Shown: positions 1 to 9,175, counted from the first letter of the stretch. The stretch is DNA of 64,000 nt from Gillisella vitis (GCF_021559775.1 NZ_CP056047.1:2418001-2482000), one strand, 5' to 3'. The notes: generated by a model from the letters alone, not told the origin. Translations and numbers: made by a program.

Positions 1-1
1 A

Positions 2-271
2 ATTGTCCGCGACCATTTGAACGAGCAATTGTTAAAACTGTGGGATCGCACCAACAAGACCATCTGTTTTGTCACACACTCGATTCCAGAGGCGGTTTAT
101 CTCTCAACCAAAATCGTGGTGATGAGCCCCCGGCCCGGTCGTGTGACCGATGTGATTGAATCGACCCTGCCACGGGAGCGACCGCTGGATATTCGCGAAA
201 GCCCGGAGTTTCTGGCCATTGCCCATCGGGTGCGCGAAGGTTTGCGGGCGGGGCATAGTTATGAGGAATAG
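2..271 (+). CDS. ABC transporter ATP-binding protein, C-terminal part (partial)
   Basis: The gene enters from the left edge, so only about 89 C-terminal residues are visible. They match the end of a nitrate/sulfonate/taurine-family (SsuB/TauB/ThiZ-like) ATPase. The H-loop region 'TICFVTHSIPEAVYL' is followed by 'VVMSPRPGRV', the usual last part of this family. It would power import by the two permeases that follow. The next gene starts inside its end (ATG at 261, stop at 269-271), so the four genes up to 3015 form one operon. The Walker A and B motifs lie outside the window. Confidence 0.88.
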   Translation: MVRDHLNEQLLKLWDRTNKTICFVTHSIPEAVYLSTKIVVMSPRPGRVTDVIESTLPRERPLDIRESPEFLAIAHRVREGLRAGHSYEE

Positions 272-1127
272 ACTTCTCCCCATCCTCACCGTCATCCTTG
301 CCATCCTAATCATCTGGCATGTCTTTGTGGTTATTCTCAACGCGCCCTTTGTGCGCGATCAGGCAGCGCGAGCGGGGGAAACCATCACCACCGCGCAAGT
401 GATTGAGCAAACCTTCAATCAGGAACGCCCGGTCCTTCCCGCCCCGCACCAGATCATTGTCGAGTTGTGGGATACCACCATCGACAAACCCATTACCTCC
501 AAGCGCAGCCTTGTTTATCATGCATGGATCACCCTTTCCGCCACGCTCATGGGCTTTGGCATGGGCACAGCCCTTGGCATTCTGCTGGCCATAGCGATTG
601 TGCATAACCGTGCCGTTGATAAATCGCTGATGCCGTGGGTGATTGCCAGCCAGACCATTCCCATCATTGCCGTGGCCCCGATGATTATTGTGGTGCTAAA
701 CGCCATTGGCATTTCAGGCCTAATGCCCAAGGCGCTGATTTCCACCTATCTCTCCTTTTTCCCGGTGGTGGTGGGCATGGTCAAAGGCCTGCGCAGTCCC
801 GACGCCATTCTGATTGATCTGATGCGCACCTATTATGCCAGCAACACCCAGACATTTTGGAAACTGCGCATGCCCGCCGCCATGCCCTATCTATTTACCT
901 CGCTGAAAGTGGCCATTGCGATTTCGCTGGTGGGGGCCATTGTGGGTGAATTACCAACCGGAGCCGTCGCGGGCCTTGGCGCACGGCTGTTGTCCGGCTC
1001 TTACTATGGTCAGACGGTACAAATCTGGGCAGCGCTGTTTATGGCGGCGGGGTTGGCGGCGCTGTTGGTGGCCATCGTCGGGCTTGCCCACACGGCGGTG
1101 TTGAAACGCATGGGAGAGCGGGCATGA
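261..1127 (+). CDS. ABC transporter permease (SsuC/ThiX-like), first of two
   Basis: Inner-membrane permease of 288 residues in the BPD_transp_1 family. An N-terminal membrane anchor is followed by a periplasmic stretch and about five further hydrophobic segments. The EAA-type coupling loop is visible as 'LMRTYYASNTQTFWKLRMPAAMPYLF'. The ATG at 261 overlaps the ATPase stop and gives a normal membrane N-terminus ('MRNRLLPILTVILAILI'); a longer reading from 156 would add sequence without family character. It ends with an ATGA overlap to the second permease. The substrate cannot be read from the sequence; importers of this group carry sulfonates, nitrate, thiamine precursors or riboflavin. Confidence 0.85.
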   Translation: MRNRLLPILTVILAILIIWHVFVVILNAPFVRDQAARAGETITTAQVIEQTFNQERPVLPAPHQIIVELWDTTIDKPITSKRSLVYHAWITLSATLMGFGMGTALGILLAIAIVHNRAVDKSLMPWVIASQTIPIIAVAPMIIVVLNAIGISGLMPKALISTYLSFFPVVVGMVKGLRSPDAILIDLMRTYYASNTQTFWKLRMPAAMPYLFTSLKVAIAISLVGAIVGELPTGAVAGLGARLLSGSYYGQTVQIWAALFMAAGLAALLVAIVGLAHTAVLKRMGERA

Positions 1128-1990
1128 GTGGGTATCTGCTGTTTGCGCTGATCTTCTGGCTCACCACTTGGGGCGTGAATGAATGGCTGGTGCGCCAGCA
1201 TTTCGCTGCCCTGCCCGCCCAGCGCGCCGCCAATATTGCGGTGCCGCTTCTGTTTGGCATCACGCTTCTGGTCATCTGGGAATGCGTGGTGCGTGGCTTT
1301 GATATCCCCTCCATTCTGCTGCCCGCCCCCAGCATGATCTGGACGCGGCTGATCCATTCCCTGCCCATCCTCTGGGCTGATTTTCAGCAGACGTTTTTGA
1401 AATCGGTGCTGACGGGCTATGTCGCAGGCTGTGGCCTTGGCTTTATCGTGGCCGTGTTGATTGATCGCTCACCTTTTCTGAAACAAGGCCTGTTGCCGAT
1501 TGGCAATTTCGTCTCGGCCCTGCCCGTGGTCGGCGTGGCCCCGATCATGGTGATGTGGTTCGGGTTTGATTGGCCATCAAAAGTCGCCGTCGTGGTGATC
1601 ATGACCTTCTTCCCCATGCTGGTAAACACCGTGCAGGGCCTATCTGCGGCAAGCACCATGGAGCGCGATTTGATGCGCACCTATGCCGCCAGCTGGTGGC
1701 AAACGCTGATCAAGCTGCGGCTTCCCGCCGCATGGCCGTTTATCTTCAACGCCTTGAAAATCAATTCCACGCTGGCGCTGATTGGGGCGATTGTCGCCGA
1801 GTTTTTCGGCACCCCCATCGTCGGCATGGGCTTTCGCATTTCCACCGAGGTGGGCCGCAGCAATGTCGATATGGTCTGGGCGGAAATTGCGGTGGCGGCG
1901 CTGGCGGGTTCGGTTTTCTATGGCTTGGTGGCGCTGACTGAAAAAGCCGTCACCTTCTGGCATCCGTCTGTCCGTGGTGGGCAGCGCTGA
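1124..1990 (+). CDS. ABC transporter permease (SsuC/ThiX-like), second of two
   Basis: A second BPD_transp_1 permease of 288 residues with about six hydrophobic segments. Its coupling loop, 'DLMRTYAASWWQTLIKLRLPAAWPFIF', closely parallels that of the preceding gene. Two different permeases in one operon suggest a heterodimeric channel, as in RibXY-like or pyrimidine-precursor systems. The start codon overlaps the stop of the upstream permease (ATGA), so translation is probably coupled. Confidence 0.85.
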   Translation: MSGYLLFALIFWLTTWGVNEWLVRQHFAALPAQRAANIAVPLLFGITLLVIWECVVRGFDIPSILLPAPSMIWTRLIHSLPILWADFQQTFLKSVLTGYVAGCGLGFIVAVLIDRSPFLKQGLLPIGNFVSALPVVGVAPIMVMWFGFDWPSKVAVVVIMTFFPMLVNTVQGLSAASTMERDLMRTYAASWWQTLIKLRLPAAWPFIFNALKINSTLALIGAIVAEFFGTPIVGMGFRISTEVGRSNVDMVWAEIAVAALAGSVFYGLVALTEKAVTFWHPSVRGGQR

Positions 1991-2022
1991 TAAAACATGA
2001 GATAACAAGAGAGGGAACGATC

Positions 2023-3015
2023 ATGAAAAGCAAAATCACCACACTCCTCATGGCTGCTGGCATTTCCATGCTGGCTATTCAGGCCCATGCTGCCGATAAG
2101 CTGACCCTGCAATTGAAATGGGTCACGCAGGCACAGTTCGCTGGCTATTACGTCGCCAAAGACAAGGGCTATTACAAAGAAGAAGGCCTTGATGTCGATA
2201 TCAAGCCCGGCGGCCCGGACATTGCGCCCGCGCAAGTGCTGGCTGGTGGCGGTGCCGATGTGATTGTCGATTGGTTACCATCCGCCTTGGCCACCCGCGA
2301 AAAAGGCGTGCCGCTGGTCAATATCGCCCAGCCGTTCAAGCATTCGGGCATGATGCTGACCTGTCTGAAGGAAAGCGGCGTCAAGACGCCTGCCGATTTC
2401 AAGGGCAAGACGCTGGGCGTGTGGTTCTTCGGCAATGAATACCCGTTCCTGTCGTGGATGGCGCATCTGGGCATCAAAACCGATGGCAGCGCGGATGGCG
2501 TAAAAGTGCTGAAACAGGGCTTCAACGTGGATCCGCTGTTGCAAAAGCAGGCCGCCTGCATTTCCACCATGACCTATAATGAATATTGGCAGGTCATCGA
2601 TGCTGGCATCAAGCCGGATCAGTTGATCACCTTCCCCTATGAAAAGGAAGGCGTTGCCACGCTGGAAGACGGCCTCTACGTGCTGGAGCCAAAGCTGAAA
2701 GACCCGGCATTTAAGGAAAAGATGGTCAAGTTCGTCCGCGCCTCAATGAAGGGCTGGAAATGGGCTGAAAAGAACCCGGATGCCGCAGCAGGCATTGTGC
2801 TCGACAACGACGCCTCCGGTGCCCAAACCGAAAAACACCAGAAGCGGATGATGGGCGAAATTGCCAAGCTGACCGAAGGCTCCAAGGGCGCGCTGGACGA
2901 GGCCGATTACAAACGCACCGTGGCCACCCTGCTGGGCGGCGGTTCTGATCCGGTGATTAGCAAAGAACCTGTGGGCGCCTACACCCATGAAATTACCGAT
3001 GCCGCGCTGAAATAG
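2023..3015 (+). CDS. ABC transporter substrate-binding protein (NMT1/THI5-like)
   Basis: Periplasmic binding protein of 330 residues. A signal peptide is visible ('MKSKITTLLMAAGISMLAIQAHA'). The mature part has the NMT1/SsuA fold signature: 'KLTLQLKWVTQAQFAGYYVAK' (split here only by length), then 'KGYYKEEGLDV', then 'VLAGGGADVIVDW'. It starts 32 bp after the second permease behind a good ribosome binding site (gagaggg). It supplies the solute to the two permeases and the ATPase. Relatives bind pyrimidine precursors, riboflavin or sulfonates; the ligand here is undetermined. Confidence 0.88.
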   Translation: MKSKITTLLMAAGISMLAIQAHAADKLTLQLKWVTQAQFAGYYVAKDKGYYKEEGLDVDIKPGGPDIAPAQVLAGGGADVIVDWLPSALATREKGVPLVNIAQPFKHSGMMLTCLKESGVKTPADFKGKTLGVWFFGNEYPFLSWMAHLGIKTDGSADGVKVLKQGFNVDPLLQKQAACISTMTYNEYWQVIDAGIKPDQLITFPYEKEGVATLEDGLYVLEPKLKDPAFKEKMVKFVRASMKGWKWAEKNPDAAAGIVLDNDASGAQTEKHQKRMMGEIAKLTEGSKGALDEADYKRTVATLLGGGSDPVISKEPVGAYTHEITDAALK

Positions 3016-3046
3016 GCAGATCCAACTTTCAATTTTATCGTGTATT

Positions 3047-3081
3047 CGCCGCCAGGGTTCTCATCCCGTTCCCTGGCGGCG
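3047..3081 (+). terminator. Stem-loop after the ABC importer operon
   Basis: An 11-bp perfect inverted repeat, CGCCGCCAGGG (3047-3057) and CCCTGGCGGCG (3071-3081), with a 13-nt loop, 31 bp after the binding-protein stop. No T tract follows, so it may be a weak or Rho-assisted terminator, or an mRNA-protecting hairpin. Confidence 0.5.
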
Positions 3082-3566
3082 GGGTTCCCAGAGGCTGACT
3101 GATCGGCCCCGCTGAGCTTGCCCTAACCCTTTTATTTCATGGGATTTTCATATTGGCACAGGCCCGACTACCGCGTGCGGGCAAAACCGGGTTTACCACA
3201 CAAGCCGATCCGCGATCAGGTCTAAGCCGCGCGCTTTCCTTTAACTATTATTGCAATGCAACCTCTTCGCTGCACCGGCTCTGTCTGCGGCGGGATTGCG
3301 CTGCAACCGCCCCTGTCGTAACGTAAGCCTATTAAAAACCCGGGTTTTCCGTTGATCGGCAAACCTGACATTGTATTTAAAACCATTTCGACAATATTAG
3401 CGTATTATGGGTTTTCCATAGATCCCCAGGGATTTGAATAGACATGTTTGAAATCGTATCGTCCCTGGTCACAGCGCGCCCCGGGAAAAAGGCTCGCGCC
3501 CGCTCCGCCTTCGTCCGCAAGGCCGCGATCCGGCGTGATAAATCAGGCATTGGGAGGATACCAGGG
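3082..3566. other. Intergenic region upstream of the efflux operon
   Basis: No gene seen. It contains a perfect 14-bp palindrome, AAAACCCGGGTTTT (3335-3348), which could be an operator for the efflux genes. An open reading frame continues upstream from the chosen efflux-gene start to 3444, but it is basic, low in family character and unlikely to be translated. Confidence 0.5.
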
Positions 3567-4799
3567 GTGACGGACAGTCGGGTTGGAACTTTGCGCGTCA
3601 GGCCAATCATCCTCGTTCTGACGCTGTTTCTGTCGGTCAGCCAGGGCTGTTTTATACCGTCTGCGAACGCGCAATCTCCTGAGCCCGCAGCCAGCACCGA
3701 TGCCCAGCTCCCGGCCATCGTCGTTGCCAAAGCCAGCACCCAGAGCCTGACCGACAAGGTGATCGGCACCGGAAGCGTCAAGGCCGTCGAGGAAATTTAC
3801 GTCCAGCCTGAAGTGGATGGAATAGCCATTCGCAATCTTCTGGCCGATGTCGGCGACAAGGTGAAGGCGGGTCAAGTTCTGGCAACGCTGGATGGCGACA
3901 GCCTGATCCTGCAAAAGGCGCAGTATGCCGCCAACCAGGCCAAGGCCGAGGCCTCTCTTGCCCAGTACAAGATCCAGTTGATCGATGCGCAGGCCAGTGC
4001 AGCAGAAGCGGAACGCCAATTGGCGCGCGGCCAGTCGCTGGTCTCCGGCGGCACGATTTCCACCGCCCAGGTCCAGCAATATGAGACCTCCGCCATCAAT
4101 GCCCGCAACAAGGTGGACAGCGCCCGCCAGTCCATCGCCATTGCCGAGGCCGAATTGAAAGTGGTGATCAGCCAGGTCGCCGATCTCAACCTGAAACTGG
4201 CCCGCACCGATATCAAAGCGCCGTTCGGCGGGTTGATCACCGCCCGCAATGCCCGCATCGGCGCCATTGCTGCCGGCACCGGCCAGCCGCTGTTCACCAT
4301 TATCCGCGACAGCAAGATCGAGCTGGTGGCCGAAGTATCCGAAAGCGATATGCAAAAAATGCGAATAGGCCAACCGGCCGAAATCGCCATTGCTGGACAG
4401 GCAACGCCGATCAGCGGCCATGTGCGGCTGATCTCACCCGCCATCAGCCCAACGACCAGGCTGGGCGAGGTCCATATTTTGCTTGATGATAGCGATGCGG
4501 CCCGCCAAGGCATGTATGCCAGCGCCTTGATTACCATTACATCCGCCTCAGGCATTGCCCTGCCCTTGTCCGCAATCGACAGCGGCAAGGCCGGGAGCTT
4601 TACCCGCATCGTGGAGAATGGCGTGGTCCGCCAAGTGAAAATCGAGACCGGCATTATCGAAAACGGCTTTATCCTGGTGACATCAGGCGTCAAGCCGGGC
4701 GATCTGGTGGTGCTGAAAGCAGGCGCTTTCGTGCGCGATGGCGACAAGGTCAGGCCGGTGCTTGAAACCGTGAGCCAGACCGGCGCAATATCCAACTGA
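3567..4799 (+). CDS. RND efflux periplasmic adaptor subunit (HlyD/MFP family)
   Basis: Membrane-fusion protein of 410 residues that would bridge the RND pump at 4812 and an outer-membrane channel encoded elsewhere. It shows a hydrophobic export signal ending near 'SANAQS', a barrel-sandwich half ('VDGIAIRNLLADVGDKVKAGQVLATLD'-type lipoyl motif), a long alpha-hairpin rich in Ala/Gln/Glu, the second lipoyl half ('DIKAPFGGLITARNARIGAI') and a beta-barrel end. The GTG at 3567 is preferred: gggagg lies 9 nt upstream, and the signal peptide then starts normally. An ATG at 3444 would add 41 basic residues before the signal. It lies 12 bp before the pump gene. Confidence 0.87.
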   Translation: MTDSRVGTLRVRPIILVLTLFLSVSQGCFIPSANAQSPEPAASTDAQLPAIVVAKASTQSLTDKVIGTGSVKAVEEIYVQPEVDGIAIRNLLADVGDKVKAGQVLATLDGDSLILQKAQYAANQAKAEASLAQYKIQLIDAQASAAEAERQLARGQSLVSGGTISTAQVQQYETSAINARNKVDSARQSIAIAEAELKVVISQVADLNLKLARTDIKAPFGGLITARNARIGAIAAGTGQPLFTIIRDSKIELVAEVSESDMQKMRIGQPAEIAIAGQATPISGHVRLISPAISPTTRLGEVHILLDDSDAARQGMYASALITITSASGIALPLSAIDSGKAGSFTRIVENGVVRQVKIETGIIENGFILVTSGVKPGDLVVLKAGAFVRDGDKVRPVLETVSQTGAISN

Positions 4800-4811
4800 C
4801 GAGGCAAGACG

Positions 4812-7800
4812 ATGAATTTCTCCGCCTGGTCAATCCGCAATCCGATAGCACCACTGCTGGGCTTCTTCCTGCTGATGGTGCTGGGCATCCAGTCCTTCAA
4901 CAGCCTGCCCATTACCCGCTTTCCGAATATCGATGTGGCCGTCGTGTCGATCAGCGTCACCCAGAGCGGGGCGTCGCCGTCGGAACTGGAAATGCAGGTG
5001 ACCAAGGAAATCGAGGATGCGGTCGCCTCGATCAACGGCGTCGACGAGATTTCCTCCAAGGTCAATGACGGCGTGTCGGTCACCTCGGTGGTGTTCCGCA
5101 TCGAAATTCCCACCCAGCAGGCCGTTCAGGATGTCAAGGATGCGGTGGATCGGATCCGCAACGATCTGCCCGCTGGCGTCGATGAGCCAATCGTCAACAA
5201 GGTCGATGTCGAAGGTCAGGCAATCCAGACCTTTGCCGTCTCCGCCCCGAGCATGACGCTCGAAGAATTGTCCTGGTTCGTCGATGACACAATCAAACGC
5301 GCGCTGCAGGGCCAGAAAGGCATTGGCCGCATCGACAGGATCGGCGGTGCCGACCGCGAGATCAGGATCGAACTGGACCCGGATCGGCTGAACGCGCTGG
5401 GTATTACCGCCGCCGACGTCAACAAGCAATTGCGCGGCACCAATGTCGATATCGGCTCGGGACGGGGCCAGGTGGCTGGCGCCGAACAGGCGATCCGCGT
5501 GCTGGGCGATACCCGTAATGTCCAGGCGCTCGCCACCACCACTATTGCCATTTCCTCGGACCGCTTCGTCAAGCTTGCCGATCTTGGCCGGATCATCGAC
5601 AGCTATACGGAGCCGAAAAGTTTCGCCCTGTTCGACAACCAGCCGGTGGTGTCCTTCTCGGTGTTCCGCTCCAAGGGGGCCTCCGACGTGGCCGTCGCCG
5701 AACTGGTGGCCAAAAGCCTCGATGAGGTGCGGGCCAAAAATCCTGATGTCGGCATCAACCTGATCAGCGATTTCGTCTATTTCACCTATGGCAATTACAC
5801 CGCCGCTATCGATACCCTGCTGGAAGGGGCAATCCTGGCGGTCATCGTGGTGTTCCTGTTCCTGAAAAACTGGCGGGCAACGCTTATTTCGGCCATTGCC
5901 CTGCCGCTTTCCGCCATACCGACCTTCTGGATCCTCGAGATGATGGGCTTTTCGCTCAATCTCGTCAGCTTCCTCGCCCTGACACTGGCGACCGGCATTC
6001 TGGTGGACGACGCCATCGTCGAAATCGAAAATATCGCCCGCCATATCAAGATGGGCAAGACGCCCTATCGGGCCGCTATCGAGGCTGCCGACGAAATCGG
6101 CCTTGCCGTCATCGCCACCACCTTCACCATTGTGGCCGTCTTCGTGCCCGTGTCCTTCATGGGCGGCATTCCCGGTCAGTATTTCATCCAGTTCGGCCTG
6201 ACGGTCGCCTTTTCCGTGCTGTTTTCGCTGCTGGTCGCACGGCTGATCACCCCGATGATGGCCGCCTACCTGATGCGGCCGGAAGACGGCCATGACGAGG
6301 ACGAAGGGCAGGAAGGCCGCTTCATGCGGCTCTATACGCGGCTTGTCCTGACGACCACCAGCACATGGTATCGCCGCTATCTGACACTGGCGGCAGCGCT
6401 GGTGTTTCTGGTGGTATCTGTCGGCCTGCTGATGCAGGTTCCGACCAGCTTCCTGCCGCCAGAAGATGCCGGGCGCATCACGCTTTCAATAGAACTGCCG
6501 CCCAATGCCACGCTTGATGAAACCGAAAGCCGGGCCAGGCAGATCACCGAGACCCTGAAGCCGCTTGCCGGCGTGCAATCGGTCTTTGTCCAGGGCGGCA
6601 CCTCGCCCAGTGGCGATCTGGAACTGCGGCGGGCGTCCGTAACCCTGCAACTCTTCCGCATCGAGCATTCGCTGGTCAAAACCGTGGTCAACAAACTGAT
6701 CGGCGGCCTGCCGCTGATCGGCCCTTACCTGCCGAAAATGACCGTCGACGGCCGCACGATCCCGCAATGGCAGATTGAAAAACAGGTCTTTGCCAAGCTG
6801 CATGACATTCCCGATATGCGCGTCCAGAAAATGAACGATCGCGGTGCCCGCGACATGGCATTCTACTTCCTCTCCAAGAACGAAGAGGATCTGACAGAAG
6901 CAGTCAGCATTCTGGAGGCGAAATTGCGCACCGTACCGGTGCTGGCCAATGTCAGCGCCGATGGCTCACTGCCGCGCCCGGAATTGCAGATCCGTCCGAA
7001 AACCGATGAAATGGCCAGATTGGGCATTACCGCCCAGCAGGTTTCCGAAACCCTTCGCGTCGCAACCATCGGCGATATCGACGCGCAATTGCCGAAAATC
7101 TCACTGGATGGCCGGTTGATCCCGATCCGGGTTCAAGCGGCGCTTGGCCAGCGTCGCGACCTTGGTGCTATCAGGGCGCTGAAAATCAAGTCTGCGTCCG
7201 GTTCCATGGTGCCGCTCTCCACCGTGGTCGATATCGATTACACCCAAGGCATCAGCTCGATCAAACGCAATCACCGCGACCGTGTGGTCTCAATCGGCGC
7301 CGACCTGCCGCAGGGCGTGGCGCTCGATACGGCGACGGCGGCGTTCAAGCAGGCGGTTGCCTCCGCCAAGATTCCCGCCAGCGTCTATCTGAAGGAAACC
7401 GGCGACACCAAGGTCCAGAAGGAAATGCTGGCGAGCTTCGTCAACGCGATGATCCTGGGCCTGCTGCTGGTGCTGATCGTGCTGATCCTGCTGTTCAAGG
7501 ACATCATCCAGCCCTTTACCATCCTTCTGTCGCTGCCGCTGGCCGTCGGCGGCGTGGCCGTGGCGTTGATCATCACCCATAATGCACTGTCCATGCCCGT
7601 GCTGATCGGCATCCTGATGCTGATGGGGATCGTCACCAAAAACGCCATCCTGCTGATCGATTTTGCCATCGAAATGCGCCGCCACGGCATGGAACGTGTC
7701 GAAGCCATGGTCGAGGCGGGCCGCAAGCGCGCCAGACCGATCATCATGACCTCGATTGCCATGTCGGCGGGCATGCTGCCCTCGGCGCTGGGCGTCGGCG

Positions 7801-8117
7801 AAGGCGGCTCGTTCCGCTCCCCCATGGCCATCGCCGTGATCGGCGGCATCATCGTCTCGACAGTGATGAGCCTTGTCGTCGTCCCCTCCTTCTTCCTTGT
7901 GATGGACGATCTGTCACGCCTGCTGGGTGTCATCTTCGGTCGGCTGGTCGGCACCAGGGAACAGGAACGAGAGCCGCTCGACACCGCCACACTCACCAAT
8001 TTACACGACCAGACCGCGGCCCAGATCTCCACGCTCGAAGCCCGCATGGATGGCCTGGAAGCCGGTGCTGCCCATCCGCCAAGACGCCTCTCAGCGGGAC
8101 CGTTCGGACGAGATTGA
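4812..8117 (+). CDS. RND multidrug efflux transporter, inner-membrane pump (HAE1 family)
   Basis: Proton-driven exporter of 1101 residues, slightly longer than AcrB (about 1050). Twelve hydrophobic segments are split by two large periplasmic domains. The proton-relay pair is present in 'GILVDDAIVEIEN' (Asp399, Asp400), and the matching lysine in 'MGIVTKNAILLIDFA' (Lys943). The C-terminus carries an extra hydrophilic tail of about 50 residues with a short coiled-coil-like stretch, after the usual last membrane helix. It forms an operon with the adaptor. No outer-membrane factor or dedicated regulator is adjacent, so TolC is probably encoded elsewhere. Substrates are not predictable. Confidence 0.92.
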   Translation: MNFSAWSIRNPIAPLLGFFLLMVLGIQSFNSLPITRFPNIDVAVVSISVTQSGASPSELEMQVTKEIEDAVASINGVDEISSKVNDGVSVTSVVFRIEIPTQQAVQDVKDAVDRIRNDLPAGVDEPIVNKVDVEGQAIQTFAVSAPSMTLEELSWFVDDTIKRALQGQKGIGRIDRIGGADREIRIELDPDRLNALGITAADVNKQLRGTNVDIGSGRGQVAGAEQAIRVLGDTRNVQALATTTIAISSDRFVKLADLGRIIDSYTEPKSFALFDNQPVVSFSVFRSKGASDVAVAELVAKSLDEVRAKNPDVGINLISDFVYFTYGNYTAAIDTLLEGAILAVIVVFLFLKNWRATLISAIALPLSAIPTFWILEMMGFSLNLVSFLALTLATGILVDDAIVEIENIARHIKMGKTPYRAAIEAADEIGLAVIATTFTIVAVFVPVSFMGGIPGQYFIQFGLTVAFSVLFSLLVARLITPMMAAYLMRPEDGHDEDEGQEGRFMRLYTRLVLTTTSTWYRRYLTLAAALVFLVVSVGLLMQVPTSFLPPEDAGRITLSIELPPNATLDETESRARQITETLKPLAGVQSVFVQGGTSPSGDLELRRASVTLQLFRIEHSLVKTVVNKLIGGLPLIGPYLPKMTVDGRTIPQWQIEKQVFAKLHDIPDMRVQKMNDRGARDMAFYFLSKNEEDLTEAVSILEAKLRTVPVLANVSADGSLPRPELQIRPKTDEMARLGITAQQVSETLRVATIGDIDAQLPKISLDGRLIPIRVQAALGQRRDLGAIRALKIKSASGSMVPLSTVVDIDYTQGISSIKRNHRDRVVSIGADLPQGVALDTATAAFKQAVASAKIPASVYLKETGDTKVQKEMLASFVNAMILGLLLVLIVLILLFKDIIQPFTILLSLPLAVGGVAVALIITHNALSMPVLIGILMLMGIVTKNAILLIDFAIEMRRHGMERVEAMVEAGRKRARPIIMTSIAMSAGMLPSALGVGEGGSFRSPMAIAVIGGIIVSTVMSLVVVPSFFLVMDDLSRLLGVIFGRLVGTREQEREPLDTATLTNLHDQTAAQISTLEARMDGLEAGAAHPPRRLSAGPFGRD

Positions 8118-8145
8118 TACGAAAACCATTGAAAATGACAGATCC

Positions 8146-8183
8146 CACAAGGCGATATGGTAGCCATGGCGTATCGCCTTGTG
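8146..8183 (+). terminator. Stem-loop behind the RND pump gene
   Basis: Twelve-bp perfect inverted repeat, CACAAGGCGATA (8146-8157) and TATCGCCTTGTG (8172-8183), with a 14-nt loop, starting 29 bp after the pump stop. The following run (cagggttcagtttt) is only moderately T-rich. It is most likely the operon's terminator. Confidence 0.55.
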
Positions 8184-8267
8184 CAGGGTTCAGTTTTCCA
8201 TCCGAAGCCCCTGCTTAATCCGTTGAACGGAGCTGCAATCACGCAAACCTGTGATTGTAATTGGCTA

Positions 8268-8281
8268 TTGATCGAAATCAA
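8268..8281 (+). promoter_or_regulatory. FNR/FixK/DNR-type box (TTGAT-N4-ATCAA)
   Basis: Both half sites match the FNR consensus exactly (TTGAT CGAA ATCAA). It lies 210 bp upstream of the Crp/Fnr-family gene at 8492 and just ahead of a structured leader. The downstream regulator has the E-x-x-S-R recognition residues that read this half site, so autoregulation or control by another FixK/FnrN protein is plausible. Confidence 0.65.
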
Positions 8282-8295
8282 ACCATTGGCCCGAT

Positions 8296-8398
8296 TTTCC
8301 CATTAGATTACCCCCATCGACCAGTGGCGGGGGCCGATGGTGGGAAAGAGGGCGCCGTCTTGCACCAGTGGGAACAGTTATGACGTCCCACGCAAGAC
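8296..8398 (+). ncRNA. Structured 5' leader of the Crp/Fnr gene (two stem-loops)
   Basis: Two stable hairpins lie between the FNR-type box and the coding region. In the first, TTTCCCA (8296-8302) pairs with TGGGAAA (8341-8347), and inside it CCATCG (8314-8319) pairs with CGATGG (8335-8340). In the second, GTCTTGC (8357-8363) pairs with GCAAGAC (8392-8398) and GTGGGA (8368-8373) with TCCCAC (8386-8391). This could be a regulated leader or a small RNA. No known riboswitch family was recognised. Confidence 0.4.
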
Positions 8399-8491
8399 CG
8401 AGCCGTTGCGACCACCCATTCCCCTTATGAACCATACCGCTATCAGGCGGGCGCTGCTGCGCAAGGGCTGAAGGAAAAGGACGGTCTGGCC

Positions 8492-9175
8492 GTGAACAAG
8501 GTTTTGAATTTGAACAGTCGCGATCGCAATATTCTGGTAAAATCACCCCTGATGGCCACGCTCGGCCCGGGCTCTTTAAACCGGATGCTGGAACTGGCGA
8601 CAGTGTTGAGCTTCGAGGCGCGCGATATTCTGTTTCGCGAGGGCGACCCTGCCGATTATTTCTATTGCGTGCTGACCGGCTATGTCCGCCTCTATCGCCT
8701 GAACAAGGACGGACGCGAAGCCGACATCCGCATCAGCGGCGGTGGTGATACCTTTGCCGAAAGCCTGTTGGCCATGGGCGATACCTATCACTATAACGCC
8801 CAGGCGGCGGAGCATGTGACCGTGGCGCGATTTGATCTCGCCAAAGTACGCCAGCTTGCAGAGCAGGAAAACGACATCGCCCGTTCAGTGATCCGCTGCC
8901 TGTCCAATTATCTGCGGAGCACCATGGATTGCATCGCCAATGACCGACTGCAAACCGCTCCGCAACGCGTGGCACAATATCTGATCGACAATTGCCCCAA
9001 TAGCGGCGGTGCCGTATCGATCCGCCTGCCCTTCCAGAAAAGCCTGCTGGCCGGCAAGCTGGGCCTTGCGCCCGAAGCCCTGTCACGCGCTTTTTCCACC
9101 CTGCGACACAGCGGCGTCACTGTGCGCGGCCGGATGGTTCAGATCAACGATGTCAACACACTCCGACAGATTTGA
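8492..9175 (+). CDS. Crp/Fnr-family transcriptional regulator (DNR/NnrR-like)
   Basis: Regulator of 227 residues. An N-terminal cyclic-nucleotide-binding fold (about 20-130, 'FREGDPADYFYCVLTGYVRLYR') is followed by a dimer helix and a Crp-type winged helix (about 165-220). The recognition helix 'APEALSRAF' carries E195, S198 and R199, the E-x-x-S-R pattern by which FNR, FixK and DNR read TTGAT half sites. The N-terminal cysteine cluster of oxygen-sensing FNR is absent, so it is not an Fe-S FNR and is closer to NnrR/DNR-type proteins. The start is GTG. A perfect FNR-type box lies upstream at 8268. Its targets in this window may include the box at 29662. Confidence 0.85.
   Translation: MNKVLNLNSRDRNILVKSPLMATLGPGSLNRMLELATVLSFEARDILFREGDPADYFYCVLTGYVRLYRLNKDGREADIRISGGGDTFAESLLAMGDTYHYNAQAAEHVTVARFDLAKVRQLAEQENDIARSVIRCLSNYLRSTMDCIANDRLQTAPQRVAQYLIDNCPNSGGAVSIRLPFQKSLLAGKLGLAPEALSRAFSTLRHSGVTVRGRMVQINDVNTLRQI

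Noticed and set aside
3444..3566. Longer N-terminus of the RND adaptor from ATG 3444
   Set aside because: The GTG at 3567 has a well-placed ribosome site and directly starts the export signal; the extension is basic and atypical.
4830..6293. 487-codon open frame opposite the RND pump gene
   Set aside because: Complement of a conserved transporter; composition (His, Asp, Gly-rich) is typical of antisense frames.
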